A DNA stretch of 64,000 nt from Marinifilum sp. N1E240 (GCF_009295825.1 NZ_WHKF01000004.1:124001-188000); one strand, 5' to 3'; shown: positions 1 through 9,151, numbered from the stretch's first letter. Notes: a model not told the origin generated them from the letters alone. Numbers and translations: made by a program.

Positions 1-737
1 GGCAAAAGGCTAAGGTAAATAAGAATGGATACGATTCCAATTTGCCAAGCTTAATGGATTTTCCATTGCAGAATGCCTTGGTAGAAGGGCTGACACAAGA
101 GGATACATGGGGGACAGGATTAATCAGATTGTATGAAATGTTAGTAAATGATGTTCAATATCCAGATCCTAATAATTTAGTGATTTTCCCAGATAATCAT
201 GATATGGCCAGAATTTTTAATCAGCTGAATAAAGATTATAATCTATATCAAATGGCAATGACTTACTTTCTTACTATGAGGGGAATACCTCAAATTTATT
301 ATGGAACAGAGGTTTTAGCAAACAGCGATGCGGGTGGTGATCATGGATTGTTACGCATGGATTTTCCTGGTGGTTGGGAAGGCGATAAAGTTAACGCATT
401 TACTGGAAAAGGATTAAGTGAGCAAGAGAAAGACGCTCAGGATTTTCTTAAAAAGCTATTAAATTGGAGAAAGAATAACGAAATCATTCATACTGGTAAA
501 TTGATGCACTATGCACCAGATTTTGGAGTTTATACCTACTTTAGATATACCGATAATGGAAAAGTAATGGTAATCCTGAACAAGAATACAGAAGCAGTTC
601 AACTGGCTACAGATAGATATCGTGAAATGCTAGGTGGTAAAACATCTGCTAAAGATATTATCACTGGCAAAACATTTGAATTGAAGGAGAGTTTTGAAGT
701 TCCGGCTCGCTCTGCAATGATATTAGAGATAAATTAG
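1..737 (+). CDS. GH13 alpha-amylase / neopullulanase-type glycosidase, C-terminal part (5' end outside window)
   Basis: The frame is open to the left edge (first whole codon at base 3), so this is the 3' end of a longer gene. The visible part has GH13 conserved region IV (FPDNHD, the transition-state Asp), then the end of the TIM barrel (MTYFLTMRGIPQIYYGTE) and a C-terminal beta-sandwich. Enzymes of this type hydrolyse alpha-1,4 glucans or maltodextrins; in Bacteroidota relatives such as SusA they act in the periplasm. The catalytic nucleophile and acid/base lie upstream and cannot be seen, so the exact specificity (neopullulanase, cyclomaltodextrinase or amylase) is open. A terminator follows. 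Confidence 0.85.
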   Translation, partial: QKAKVNKNGYDSNLPSLMDFPLQNALVEGLTQEDTWGTGLIRLYEMLVNDVQYPDPNNLVIFPDNHDMARIFNQLNKDYNLYQMAMTYFLTMRGIPQIYYGTEVLANSDAGGDHGLLRMDFPGGWEGDKVNAFTGKGLSEQEKDAQDFLKKLLNWRKNNEIIHTGKLMHYAPDFGVYTYFRYTDNGKVMVILNKNTEAVQLATDRYREMLGGKTSAKDIITGKTFELKESFEVPARSAMILEIN

Positions 738-758
738 AAATAGAAGTTAGTTTAAAAG

Positions 759-796
759 AATCCCTCAACAAAATCGTGTTGGGGGATTTTTAGATT
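759..796 (+). terminator. Rho-independent terminator after the GH13 gene
   Basis: The stem AATCCCtCAACA / TGTTGgGGGATT around a short AAATCG loop is followed by a T run. It lies just past the GH13 stop and before the convergent LuxR gene. Confidence 0.8.
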
Positions 797-807
797 AATA
801 CAGTTCA

Positions 808-1572
808 TTATATAATCTTTAGTCTAATAGCGATACGTACAGCTTCTAATGAATTATTTACTTGTAATTTAAGTAGTATATTCTGACGATGTCGATTAAT
901 AGTGTTTATACTTATGTGTAACTTTTCGGCTATTTCTTTGCTTAAAAACCCATCACGAACTAGGATTAATACTTGTTTTTCTCTTGGCGATAAAAGCTCG
1001 GTACAGTTATTATAAGTAGTTACATCGAAACTTTCTCCTGTTTTACTATTATTGATTTTACCATTAATGTTGTTAGCTGGAGCATCTTCAAATGAATAGT
1101 TGTAAAGACAAACTGCAAGCCAGAGACCATTTTTACTACTATTTTTCACGTACTGAGTTCGATGTGATATGTATTGATAATTTTGTTGTTGATTCGTAGC
1201 TCTAATTTGACAGGAAGTATGGTAGTTTAAACGATCATTAGGAGGTAATTGTTTTAGAAAATTAAAAAACTCCAGTTCAAGAAGGTGTCTTTCAAATATA
1301 TCATCAGGATGGATTCTATTGTATATTTCCTTTTCCCAAATGGAATCAATAATAATATGTTCTGATTCTTTCATTCCCAAATATCGACCAAAAGAACCAA
1401 CAATTATATGACTCTTGTTTTCGGCAAGATCGGATAAAACTGCAACTGATTGGTCTATGTTTACAAATGCTTTTATAGTTTGTATTGTCTCGTTGAGTTT
1501 GGAAATTCTGATATCCTTACTATCGAAAGTTTCTTGAGCAAATTGATCTTCTATTTTTTTTATTAATTCCAT
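808..1572 (-). CDS. LuxR-type transcriptional regulator with PAS-like N-terminus
   Basis: 254 aa. The last ~62 residues form a GerE/LuxR helix-turn-helix: LSPREKQVLILVRDG, then SKEIAEKLHISINTINRHRQNIL. The N-terminal ~190 residues resemble the PAS-like sensor region of Bacteroidota helix-turn-helix regulators (HPDD..., then a helical stretch), with no receiver Asp, so it is not a two-component response regulator. It is divergent from the DUF1349 gene; the ~100 bp between them holds the arms TTAGAA and TTCTAA two bases apart (1639-1652), a possible operator for the divergent pair. The ligand is unknown. Confidence 0.85.
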   Translation of the reverse strand: MELIKKIEDQFAQETFDSKDIRISKLNETIQTIKAFVNIDQSVAVLSDLAENKSHIIVGSFGRYLGMKESEHIIIDSIWEKEIYNRIHPDDIFERHLLELEFFNFLKQLPPNDRLNYHTSCQIRATNQQQNYQYISHRTQYVKNSSKNGLWLAVCLYNYSFEDAPANNINGKINNSKTGESFDVTTYNNCTELLSPREKQVLILVRDGFLSKEIAEKLHISINTINRHRQNILLKLQVNNSLEAVRIAIRLKII

Positions 1573-1669
1573 TCAAATGTAAAGTATGGTTATTTTTCAG
1601 TATTGTCCTGTCGACTAAAAAACTTCAATTTTGTAAAATTAGAAAATTCTAAAAGTAAAATTAATTGAT

Positions 1670-2320
1670 ATGAAAAAATTAGCAGTTATATTGTTTTTAA
1701 TTAGTTTGTATACAACCTCTGTACTTGCTCAAAAAATGGAAGCAATGCAGTGGTTTAATGAACCTGATTCATGGGGTATAGACAATGGTAAATTAACTAT
1801 GGAAGTGACGCCTCAGACTGATTATTGGAATAAAACTCATTATGGATTTACAGTAAATGATGCTCCTTTTCTATATACAGAAAGAGGTGGTGAATTTGAA
1901 GTAATTGTTGAAATTGAAGGAGAATACAAAACTCGATTTGATCAAATGGGTTTAATGTTACGAATTGATGAAAATCATTGGGTTAAAACCGGTATTGAAT
2001 ACGTAGATGGAGTATACAATTTTAGTACAGTTCATACCATTGATTTTAGTTCATGGAGTGTGATCACATTAAAAGAAAAACCTAAAAGTGTATGGATAAA
2101 GGCTAAAAGAAAACTCGATGCTGTTGAGATATTTTATTCTCTTGATGGAAAGAATTATCAAATGAGCAATATTGTATATTTTCCCGATAACACTATGGTT
2201 AAAGTTGGTATGATGGCTGCTAGTCCTGATGGTGATGGGTTTACTGCTATTTTTGAAAATTTCAGAATAAAACACTTGCCCGACTCAAGACGTGTTGAGT
2301 GGTTAAAACAGAATAATTAG
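1670..2320 (+). CDS. Secreted DUF1349 (concanavalin-like) protein
   Basis: 216 aa. A typical signal peptide (MKKLAVILFLISLYTTSVLAQ) precedes a DUF1349 domain that fills the mature protein. DUF1349 is a jelly-roll fold related to YesU of Bacillus and is often found near polysaccharide genes. Conserved aromatic stretches are visible (WFNEPDSWGI near the start, DYWNKTHYGF, FDQMGLMLRID, and the C-terminal PDGDGFTAIFENF). No catalytic residues can be assigned. It stands alone on the + strand, divergent from the LuxR regulator, which may control it (inference). Confidence 0.8.
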   Translation: MKKLAVILFLISLYTTSVLAQKMEAMQWFNEPDSWGIDNGKLTMEVTPQTDYWNKTHYGFTVNDAPFLYTERGGEFEVIVEIEGEYKTRFDQMGLMLRIDENHWVKTGIEYVDGVYNFSTVHTIDFSSWSVITLKEKPKSVWIKAKRKLDAVEIFYSLDGKNYQMSNIVYFPDNTMVKVGMMAASPDGDGFTAIFENFRIKHLPDSRRVEWLKQNN

Positions 2321-2335
2321 AAATTTAGGTTATTG

Positions 2336-2405
2336 TGGGACAAAAATTAATTCAATAGAGATAAGCATTTAGTGTATCTTATTTTTGGAATTTATATTTG
2401 TCCCA
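2336..2405. repeat. Nested inverted repeat between convergent genes
   Basis: Perfect 9-bp arms TGGGACAAA (2336-2344) and TTTGTCCCA (2397-2405) enclose a second, weaker dyad (AGATA...TATCT). It sits between the ends of the DUF1349 and slipin genes and could fold into a bidirectional transcription barrier. No clear T run follows on the + strand. Confidence 0.4.
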
Positions 2406-2416
2406 AATTATTCTAC

Positions 2417-3181
2417 TTACTTTTTATCGATAGAATCATTAGGTTTTTCTTTAGTATTTCTCGGTAAAACTTCTTCTGGAAAAGGAAACAAAATAGTTGA
2501 GTTTTTCTCAGAGGCAATGTTTGCCAACGTCTGATACAATCGTAGTTTTATTGCCGATGGTGATTTGTCAATCAATTTACCCGCAGCCAGAAGATTTTCT
2601 GCAGCTTCCTCTTCAGCTAGTGCGAGAATTACTCTGGCTCTGCGAGATCGTTCTGCTTCGGCTTGGTTCGCCATCATTCTTCTCATATTCTCAGGCAATT
2701 GAATATCTTTAATTTTCACATCGATAATTACAATTCCCCAAACTGCAGTTTCCTTCTCCACAATAGATTTGATGTTTTTGCCCATTTCTTCTCGTTTCGA
2801 TAAAATGGTATCCAGTTCAACCTTTCCACAAACATCGCGCAAAGCAGCTTGAGCCAATTGAGTAATCGCAAATTTGTATTCTTCTACTTCTAAAACAGCC
2901 TTTTCGGGATCGTTAATTTGAAAAAATACTACGCCATCTATACTACAAGGAACATTGTCTTCTGTCATTACTTCCTGAGAATCAATGTTGATAGTTATTA
3001 CTCGAATGTCAACAATATTAACCGTTTCAACGATAGGGATGATCCATCGAAAGCCTGGATTTAGAATTTTGATGTATTTTCCAAATCGGAATTTTAAGGC
3101 TCTTTTGTATTCAAATATGATTCTAACACCTGCGAAAAATAAAACAGCAAGGCTTACAATTAAAATAAGTAGAAAATTCAT
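2417..3181 (-). CDS. Slipin family protein (SPFH/stomatin-like)
   Basis: 254 aa. One N-terminal membrane anchor (FLLILIVSLAVLFFAGVRIIFEY) leads directly into an SPFH/Band-7 domain: EYKRALKFRFGKY, PGFRWIIPIVETVNIVDIR, the VMTEDNVPCSIDGVVFF stretch, and a C-terminal helix rich in Ala, Glu and Arg (NQAEAERSRRARVILALAEEEAAENLLAA). Slipins oligomerise at the membrane and are linked to lipid microdomains and protease control. The NfeD-type protease partner often found beside slipin genes is absent here. Length fits the family (~250 aa). Confidence 0.9.
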   Translation of the reverse strand: MNFLLILIVSLAVLFFAGVRIIFEYKRALKFRFGKYIKILNPGFRWIIPIVETVNIVDIRVITINIDSQEVMTEDNVPCSIDGVVFFQINDPEKAVLEVEEYKFAITQLAQAALRDVCGKVELDTILSKREEMGKNIKSIVEKETAVWGIVIIDVKIKDIQLPENMRRMMANQAEAERSRRARVILALAEEEAAENLLAAGKLIDKSPSAIKLRLYQTLANIASEKNSTILFPFPEEVLPRNTKEKPNDSIDKK

Positions 3182-3202
3182 GAGATTAGTTTTATAAGGT
3201 TA

Positions 3203-3373
3203 AGGGTTAAAGAAGTAATTATTGGAAGTGCTAAGGAGAAAAGCTTGTTCCCTGAGTGTCAGTCATTATTAAATTTACGAAAATCATTAGGTTTAACAAA
3301 AGAAGAGCTTGTACTGCTTGTAAGTAATTTATTTATTTATCGTGAAAAAGGTATTTCAAGAAAGGATAAATAG
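3203..3373 (+). pseudogene. Possible small ORF or gene remnant without a normal start
   Basis: A + strand frame stays open from before 3203 to a TAG at 3371-3373 and reads like a helical protein tail (LLNLRKSLGLTKEELVLLVSNLF, then basic residues). There is no ATG or GTG; the only candidate start is TTG at 3245, which would give about 42 residues. It may be the 3' remnant of a lost gene, a small protein, or chance. Codon use resembles the neighbouring genes, which is the only positive sign. Confidence 0.2.
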
Positions 3374-3404
3374 TTATAAAAGCTGTCATTTCGGACGAAG
3401 CTAT

Positions 3405-3412
3405 TAACTTTG
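3405..3412 (+). promoter_or_regulatory. Bacteroidota -7 box upstream of the radical SAM gene
   Basis: TAACTTTG matches TAnnTTTG and lies ~33 bp before the ATG at 3446. No convincing -33 TTTG box is seen. Confidence 0.45.
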
Positions 3413-3445
3413 CCAATAGATTTGATAAGGTAAAATATTAGCAGA

Positions 3446-4384
3446 ATGTATAAATATTTGTTTGGACCGGTTCCTTCCAGAAGGTTAGGGATATCACTAG
3501 GACTTGATTTGGTTCCTAAAAAAGTTTGCTCGATAGATTGTGTTTATTGCGAAGTTGGAAAAACTACGAAACTATCAGTTGAACGAAAGGCATATATAGA
3601 ATCTGAAAAAATTATAGGGGAGTTAGAGCATTATTTGAAGAATAACCCTAAGCCCGATTACATTACCATAACAGCATCCGGAGAACCTACATTAAATGAG
3701 AACCTGGGAGAGATACTTCAATTTATCAAGCAAGAATATCCTGAGATCTCAGTGGCTTTGATTACCAATGGAACTCTTCTTCATGATAAAAATGTAAGAG
3801 AGGCAATGGTAGGTGTTGATCTTGTACTTCCTTCTTTAGATGCCGCTACCGAACAGGTTTTTAGAAAAATCAATCGTCCACACAAGGATTTAGACTTTGA
3901 GCAGTACATTAATGGCTTGATCAATTTTTGTAATGAGTTCAAAGGTAAAATATGGTTGGAAGTATTTATTCTACCTGGGTACAATGATAGCGAAAGTGAA
4001 CTTGCTGAGCTTAAGAAGTTAATCCTAAAAATTAAGCATGATTCAGTTCAGTTAAATACTTTAGATAGACCAGGAACGGTTGCCAATTTGAGAGGAGCTA
4101 CACAGGATGAATTGCAAAGAGTAATAGATTTTTGGCAGTTAGACAATGTTGAAATTATTGCCAAACCAAAACAAGCAAATAAGGAACAATCTTATCGGAA
4201 AGATATAGAAAATGCAATTTTGGAAACCATTTCGCGTCGACCTTGCACACTTGAAGATTTAAGTACCATTTTAGGAATGTGTGAAGAAGAGGTGAGTAAG
4301 TGCATGGATGTTTTAGATGCAAAAAATCAAATTGAAAAATTAGAGCAAGAAAGAGGTGTATTTTATCAACTGAAAGTAGAATAA
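3446..4384 (+). CDS. Radical SAM protein (COG0731-like Fe-S oxidoreductase)
   Basis: 312 aa. The cluster motif CSIDCVYCE (CxxxCxxC) near residue 28 binds the [4Fe-4S] cluster used to cleave S-adenosylmethionine. It is preceded by the family signature GPVPSRRLGISLGLDLVP. SAM-binding elements follow (ITASGEPTLN, a GEP-type motif). The C-terminal ~70 residues look like a winged helix (LEDLSTILGMCEEEVSKCMDVL). The group is related to wyosine-type Fe-S proteins but its substrate is not known. Monocistronic: promoter box upstream, terminator downstream. Confidence 0.88.
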   Translation: MYKYLFGPVPSRRLGISLGLDLVPKKVCSIDCVYCEVGKTTKLSVERKAYIESEKIIGELEHYLKNNPKPDYITITASGEPTLNENLGEILQFIKQEYPEISVALITNGTLLHDKNVREAMVGVDLVLPSLDAATEQVFRKINRPHKDLDFEQYINGLINFCNEFKGKIWLEVFILPGYNDSESELAELKKLILKIKHDSVQLNTLDRPGTVANLRGATQDELQRVIDFWQLDNVEIIAKPKQANKEQSYRKDIENAILETISRRPCTLEDLSTILGMCEEEVSKCMDVLDAKNQIEKLEQERGVFYQLKVE

Positions 4385-4406
4385 ACTTTTTAATGAATTA
4401 GATATA

Positions 4407-4435
4407 AACTCTCACAAATATGTGGGAGTTTTTTA
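4407..4435 (+). terminator. Terminator after the radical SAM gene
   Basis: AAACTCTCACA / TGTGGGAGTTT (one G-T wobble) with a 4-nt AATA loop and a T run. Confidence 0.8.
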
Positions 4436-4523
4436 TTGGAGTATTCTTTTTCAATTGAATCTAGTATTTCATTAAAAGCTATTTGTTTTGTAGATTCATG
4501 AACGGAAATTAAGAAATAAATCC

Positions 4524-5732
4524 ATGACCCAAAAAGTTGACTCTCTATCCAAGCAAGAAGCCAGAAAACTGGTATTGTTATCACAGCAATTGCCACCGGC
4601 AAAGAAAAGTGGAAATGCAATTGAAGCTACTTTATCAGCGATTGAAAATCTCGGTTATGTACAAATAGATACCATTTCGGTGATTCAGAGAGCTCATCAT
4701 CATACTTTGTGGAATCGTAACCCTCGCTATCAAAATTCCCATTTGGATCAATTAGTTGCCGATAAAAAAGTATTTGAATACTGGTCGCATGCGGCTGCTT
4801 ATTTGCCAATGTGCGATTACCGATTTAGTCTGCCCCGAAAAGTAGCAATTGCAAGCGGGGAACAGAAGCATTGGTACGATCGAGATGAGAAGATGATAAA
4901 CATGGTTCTAAAAAGAATAGAGAAGGAAGGACCATTAATGGCTAAAGATTTTGAGCATACTGGAGCAAAAAATATGGATTGGGCAAGCAAACCTGCCAAG
5001 CGAGCATTGGAATATCTGTTTATGCAAGGCGATCTCATGATTCCTTCGCGGGTGAACTTTCATAAAGTATATGATCTTACCGAAAGAGTATTGCCAAAAG
5101 GAATTGATACCTGTATACCGGGTCAAGAGGAGCATACACGATTTTTAATTACCCGATATCTGGAAGCAAATGGAGTGGGACATGCAGCCGAAATGTCTTA
5201 CTTGTTAAAAAACACGAAGCCTCTTGTAATTGATGCTCTAAAGGAAATGCTTTCTAATGGAGAAGTACGGGAGGTAAACGTAAATGATACGAACTATTTT
5301 GTTTTGCCGACTTCACTTGAATTGTTGAATCAATCTTTATCACGAAGTAAACTTAAAATACTTTCACCTTTCGATAATTTGCTTATTCAGCGTAAGCGCA
5401 TGCAAGCATTATTCGATTTCGACTATCAGATAGAATGTTACGTTCCCGAAGCAAAGCGCAAATATGGTTATTTCTCTTTGCCAATTTTGTGGGATGGAAA
5501 ATTGATTGCCCGAATGGATTGCAAAGCAGATAGAAAGAAATCTATCTTGCATATCAATAATCTGGTTTTGGAATCAAATTTATCAAAGGCTGAAGCCTTT
5601 TCTCTTGTATTAATTAAAGAAATACAAGCCTTTATGAGCTTTAATGAATGCAATCAGATTTGTTTGCATAAAACTTCTCCGGCAAATTTAAAACCAGCTT
5701 TACAGACTTTGTTCTTAGGATTGGGATTGTAG
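4524..5732 (+). CDS. Winged-helix YcaQ/AlkZ-like DNA glycosylase family protein
   Basis: 402 aa, the usual length for the YcaQ (DUF1006, HTH_42) family, whose characterised members AlkZ and YcaQ unhook alkylated bases and interstrand crosslinks. Family features visible: SKQEARKLVLLSQQL at the start, GYVQIDTISVIQRAHHHTLWNR (the QxD-type catalytic segment, here QIDTI), VFEYWSHAAAYLP, and the C-terminal LSPFDNLLIQRKRMQALFDFDYQIECYVP. The motif placement fits an active enzyme, but the substrate is inferred. The gene stands alone. Confidence 0.85.
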   Translation: MTQKVDSLSKQEARKLVLLSQQLPPAKKSGNAIEATLSAIENLGYVQIDTISVIQRAHHHTLWNRNPRYQNSHLDQLVADKKVFEYWSHAAAYLPMCDYRFSLPRKVAIASGEQKHWYDRDEKMINMVLKRIEKEGPLMAKDFEHTGAKNMDWASKPAKRALEYLFMQGDLMIPSRVNFHKVYDLTERVLPKGIDTCIPGQEEHTRFLITRYLEANGVGHAAEMSYLLKNTKPLVIDALKEMLSNGEVREVNVNDTNYFVLPTSLELLNQSLSRSKLKILSPFDNLLIQRKRMQALFDFDYQIECYVPEAKRKYGYFSLPILWDGKLIARMDCKADRKKSILHINNLVLESNLSKAEAFSLVLIKEIQAFMSFNECNQICLHKTSPANLKPALQTLFLGLGL

Positions 5733-5790
5733 TTTTATTGCCAGACAAATGTTTTGTAGATTAGGGCACAATAAATAAATTAATTCCTGT

Positions 5791-6738
5791 ATGGTAAAAG
5801 CATTGATGTGGATAAGAGTAAAGCAAACCTACAGAGCAATTGTTCAAATCGGTTTGTTTCGTTCTGTGTTTTTATTTGGTTTACTTTTTTTTGTTGGATC
5901 TCTTTTAAACTCTTATTCTTCTGATAGATCGTATTCTCAGTTTATTAGTGTCGGATTTATTCTGCTTTTACTCTCCATTCATATTAAACGGGGAGATAAA
6001 TTGTTTTTGAAAAGTCATTTTTCAAACTTTAGAATTCTTCTTTTAATCGAATATCTCCTTCTTTCTCTTCCTGTACTTTCACTGTTTCTAATTCATTTAC
6101 AATGGATATCTTTTCTTGAATTATGCGGTGGAATAGTACTTGTATCATTAATAGAATTCACGACAAAACACAGGATTTTGAATAGTCGTTTACAAGCTGC
6201 AATTCCAGCAGATTCTTTTGAGTGGAAAGCAGGAGTAAGGAAATATTTTTTTATAATAATTGCCGTTTGGATATTTGCCTTTATCGCTTCATTTAATATT
6301 GGAGTTGTGCCACTTGCCATATTTATTTTGGGATTTATCACTTTCAGTTTTTATGAAGAATGTGAATCGTATCAAGTATTATTACTGCACGAATTAAACG
6401 CGAAACAGTTTTTGCTATTAAAAGTAAAAAGGCAATTGCTCTTATTTTCAGTAATGGTAACTCCTCTTATTTTAATGTTTTTGATTTTCCATTTCGATAA
6501 ATGGTACATTCCAATAGCCGAATACGTAATTTTTATATTTCTGCATATTTATGTAATTGTAACCAAATATGCTTTTTACGAACCGAACACAAAATCTCCG
6601 GCAGCGCAAATGTTCGGAGCCTTTGGAGCCTTAGGCTGTTTTATTCCAGTATTTATTCCATTGGTTTGGGTTTTAACCATTCGTCATTACCTAAAATCAA
6701 TTGATAAACTCAATTTCTATTTAAATGATTACAATTAA
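5791..6738 (+). CDS. ABC transporter permease-like membrane protein
   Basis: 315 aa, with about eight predicted hydrophobic helices spread along the protein (e.g. SVFLFGLLFFVGSLL, FFIIIAVWIFAFIASF, FGALGCFIPVFIPLVWVL). I recognise no named domain, but its 3' end overlaps the following ATPase gene by 14 bp, so it is very likely the membrane half of a two-gene ABC-2 type exporter. It lacks a large periplasmic domain. The substrate is unknown. Start: ATG at 5791, 58 bp after the preceding gene. Confidence 0.75.
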   Translation: MVKALMWIRVKQTYRAIVQIGLFRSVFLFGLLFFVGSLLNSYSSDRSYSQFISVGFILLLLSIHIKRGDKLFLKSHFSNFRILLLIEYLLLSLPVLSLFLIHLQWISFLELCGGIVLVSLIEFTTKHRILNSRLQAAIPADSFEWKAGVRKYFFIIIAVWIFAFIASFNIGVVPLAIFILGFITFSFYEECESYQVLLLHELNAKQFLLLKVKRQLLLFSVMVTPLILMFLIFHFDKWYIPIAEYVIFIFLHIYVIVTKYAFYEPNTKSPAAQMFGAFGALGCFIPVFIPLVWVLTIRHYLKSIDKLNFYLNDYN

Positions 6739-7426
6739 GAATCTTAACATATCCTACCGAAAAAATGAGCCTGTAATCCATAACCTGAACTTGTTGTTAC
6801 AAGACGGAATGATACATGGAATTGTGGGCTTAAATGGAGCGGGTAAAACAACCTTATTGAATGGCATGTTTGGCTTAAAAAAAGTTGATAGTGGGAAGAT
6901 GTTAAGCGATGGATATAAAATCAATAAAAAATCATTGGCTTATCTGGTAACTGAAAATTTCTTTTATTCCAACATTACGGGCAGAGAGTATCTCAACTTG
7001 TTTACAAATAAGGAGTTCGATCTTGAGAAATGGAATTTGTTATTCGATTTGCCATTGGATCATATCATTGATGGATATTCCACAGGAATGAAGAAAAAAC
7101 TGACTTTATTGGGTATTTTAAAGCAAGATAAACCTTTGCTAATTCTTGATGAACCTTTTAATGGTATTGATATAGAAACCTGCAGAATTATTCGCATGAT
7201 TTTGCTCCGCTTAAAAGAGAATGGGAAAACCATTATTGTGACTTCTCATATTATAGAAACTCTGACAAACTTATGCGATTTTATTCATTATCTGGAAAAG
7301 GGAAAGATAAAATATAGTAAAGACAAGACTGGCTTTGCCGATTTCGAACGTGAGATTTTTGATAAGATTGAGAATGAAAACATAGAAATCATCAATCAGT
7401 TGTTTGAAAAAGGGGAAGAGAAATAA
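6725..7426 (+). CDS. ABC transporter ATP-binding protein
   Basis: 233 aa. Walker A GLNGAGKTT at ~36-44, a degenerate signature YSTGMKKKL at the LSGGQ position, Walker B LLILDEPFNGID, and the switch-like TSHI. The sequence resembles small ABC-2 exporter ATPases. It overlaps the upstream permease gene by 14 bp and so is translationally coupled to it; a Crp/Fnr regulator follows after 14 bp, forming a three-gene operon. The signature motif departs from LSGGQ, which is common in this exporter group. Confidence 0.9.
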   Translation: MITIKNLNISYRKNEPVIHNLNLLLQDGMIHGIVGLNGAGKTTLLNGMFGLKKVDSGKMLSDGYKINKKSLAYLVTENFFYSNITGREYLNLFTNKEFDLEKWNLLFDLPLDHIIDGYSTGMKKKLTLLGILKQDKPLLILDEPFNGIDIETCRIIRMILLRLKENGKTIIVTSHIIETLTNLCDFIHYLEKGKIKYSKDKTGFADFEREIFDKIENENIEIINQLFEKGEEK

Positions 7427-7440
7427 ATAATCGATTTTTG

Positions 7441-7971
7441 ATGAGGATTAATTCAAAGATATGGGATCGCCTAAAGGAGGTAGCAACGGAACAACAGTTA
7501 CCTGCTAAGTTTATTATTTTAAGAGAAGGAGAGGTGTCAAATAATATCTACTTTATTAAGAAAGGATGTTTGCGATTGTGCTTCAATAATGATGGTAAAG
7601 ATGTTACTTTTCAGTTTTTCTTTGAAGGGGATGCTGTTTCTTCAATAGAAAGTTTTTGGGCGAATCAACCAAGTATGTTTAGCCTTGAAACAATTGAAGC
7701 CAGTACCATTTTGCATGTAAGTAAAACCGATTTTCACAGAATTGTAACTAGTTCAGTCGAAATAAAGGAACTAGTTGAAAAACAAATCTTCCAGAGGTTA
7801 ATCACCTATCAAAAACTGTTCTTATCGCGAATTAAAGAAAAACCACAGGAAAGGTATGAACAGCTACTCACTCATAATCCTGATATATTTAATCGTATCC
7901 CGCAACATTATATTGCTTCCTATCTCGGAATTACATCGGTATCCTTAAGTAGAATAAGAAATCGAAAATGA
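7441..7971 (+). CDS. Crp/Fnr family transcriptional regulator
   Basis: 176 aa from the ATG at 7441 (an in-frame TTG precedes it at 7438). N-terminal cyclic-nucleotide-binding fold (residues ~20-115: ILREGEVSNNIYFIKKGCLRLC, FFFEGDAVSSIESF) and a short C-terminal helix-turn-helix (IPQHYIASYLGITSVSLSRIRNRK). This is the compact form common in Bacteroidota, with no clear cAMP-contact Arg-Ser pair, so the signal is probably not cAMP. It ends the ABC exporter operon and may regulate it. Confidence 0.88.
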   Translation: MRINSKIWDRLKEVATEQQLPAKFIILREGEVSNNIYFIKKGCLRLCFNNDGKDVTFQFFFEGDAVSSIESFWANQPSMFSLETIEASTILHVSKTDFHRIVTSSVEIKELVEKQIFQRLITYQKLFLSRIKEKPQERYEQLLTHNPDIFNRIPQHYIASYLGITSVSLSRIRNRK

Positions 7972-8016
7972 TTGTTCTATCGTGTTATTCTTGGAAACGC
8001 GATTAAGAAAGCCTTG

Positions 8017-8148
8017 ATGCTAGGTACATTTTGGAAAATGGGATATAAAAACAGAAAGTGGATTAGTCTGAATATACAAAAGCAAAATTCTGATGAAAAA
8101 CGAAAAAAATACTTGGATCAAATAGAAAGTAAGTTTGTCAAATCGTAA
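8017..8148 (+). CDS. Possible small basic protein
   Basis: 43 codons from the ATG at 8017 to TAA at 8146. The encoded peptide is basic (MLGTFWKMGYKNRKW, then KQNSDEKRKKYLDQIESK). It lies in the same frame as the Crp/Fnr gene, directly after that gene's TGA, and the frame stays open between the two. No family is recognised. It could be a small gene, an in-frame remnant, or chance. Confidence 0.2.
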   Translation: MLGTFWKMGYKNRKWISLNIQKQNSDEKRKKYLDQIESKFVKS

Positions 8149-8237
8149 TTTCAAATATAAAGTAATTCGATTTCCCACATTACTAATTTGACATATAGGC
8201 AACTGCGTAGTATCTTAAGGGAGCTAAAAATAAAATT

Positions 8238-8774
8238 ATGCCTTTATTTAAATCTTCTCATGAAAAGCGACTGTGGCTATACGTTTTGCTGGTTTGGATT
8301 GCCATAGTATCGAGTCTGTTTTTAGGGTATCCATTGTTGAAGATATTGGGAAACCAAAACATGCAGGCACTTATTTTTATTATCTGCATGAGTATGATTG
8401 GCACTACTATAATTCTACATACTTTTAGAAGGAAGAAAAGTAAAAGCGATACAGTTACCATTTTGGGAATTGTTGCGGTTTTTCTCATGCTTTTTCTTCG
8501 TTTAGGACTGGCAGAGCGTACTCACCTTATTGAGTATTCAGTACTCACAGTTTTTATTCATAGAGCATTAATTGTTCGATATCAAGAAAAGTATAAGAGT
8601 ATTCAAATCGCTTTTCTGGCATTATTGGTTTCTTTTACAATTGGCGTGTTCGATGAATGTGTTCAGATATTGATCCCCAACAGAGTGTTTGATCTTGCAG
8701 ATTTTCTATTTAATGGTTTGGCAGCAGGAATTGCAATTGGCGCCAGTTTGCTTTGGCAATGGATCAGAAAGTAA
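8238..8774 (+). CDS. VanZ family membrane protein
   Basis: 178 aa with about five hydrophobic helices. The C-terminal half has the VanZ family pattern: a helix with acidic residues (FTIGVFDECVQILIPNRVFDLADFLFNGLAAGIAIGA), matching the conserved DExxQ...R..D..D...N..G motif. VanZ proteins are small integral membrane proteins; one confers low-level teicoplanin resistance but most have no assigned function. The gene stands alone. Confidence 0.85.
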   Translation: MPLFKSSHEKRLWLYVLLVWIAIVSSLFLGYPLLKILGNQNMQALIFIICMSMIGTTIILHTFRRKKSKSDTVTILGIVAVFLMLFLRLGLAERTHLIEYSVLTVFIHRALIVRYQEKYKSIQIAFLALLVSFTIGVFDECVQILIPNRVFDLADFLFNGLAAGIAIGASLLWQWIRK

Positions 8775-9151
8775 ATTGCTTTTTCAATAGTAAGATGGAA
8801 GTTATTTCCAAATTAAATATTTATTGCTTTTGATAATATTAGAGGTGGAATATACTGTGGCGAGAAATGATCTTATTGATAGTGTTTTACGATTGGAAAT
8901 ATAATCTTGTAGAATATAAAAAGAAAATAGTAAGACTCTCTTTTCACAAGAAAATACAATGTTAACTATTGAGTAGTGATATATATTTATCAAAACACAG
9001 GGATTGATTATTGGTTGAGCTTTGATAGAAGGAATGTATTTTTAAGGGAATGACATCTTTGTTTGATATAAATGTCTGAAATATAGCTCGGTGTAAAATT
9101 AAGGAAAAAGGGCATTATTTGTGAAGTAGAAGTTGTTACTATACAATTGAG
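8775..9151. other. Intergenic stretch without a recognisable gene
   Basis: AT-rich sequence between the VanZ and Big2 lipoprotein genes. Open frames on either strand are short and unlike coding sequence. No repeat or RNA structure was recognised. Confidence 0.5.

Noticed and set aside
8802-8993. Minus-strand ORF of 63 codons
   Set aside because: Product is low complexity, with no start context or family.
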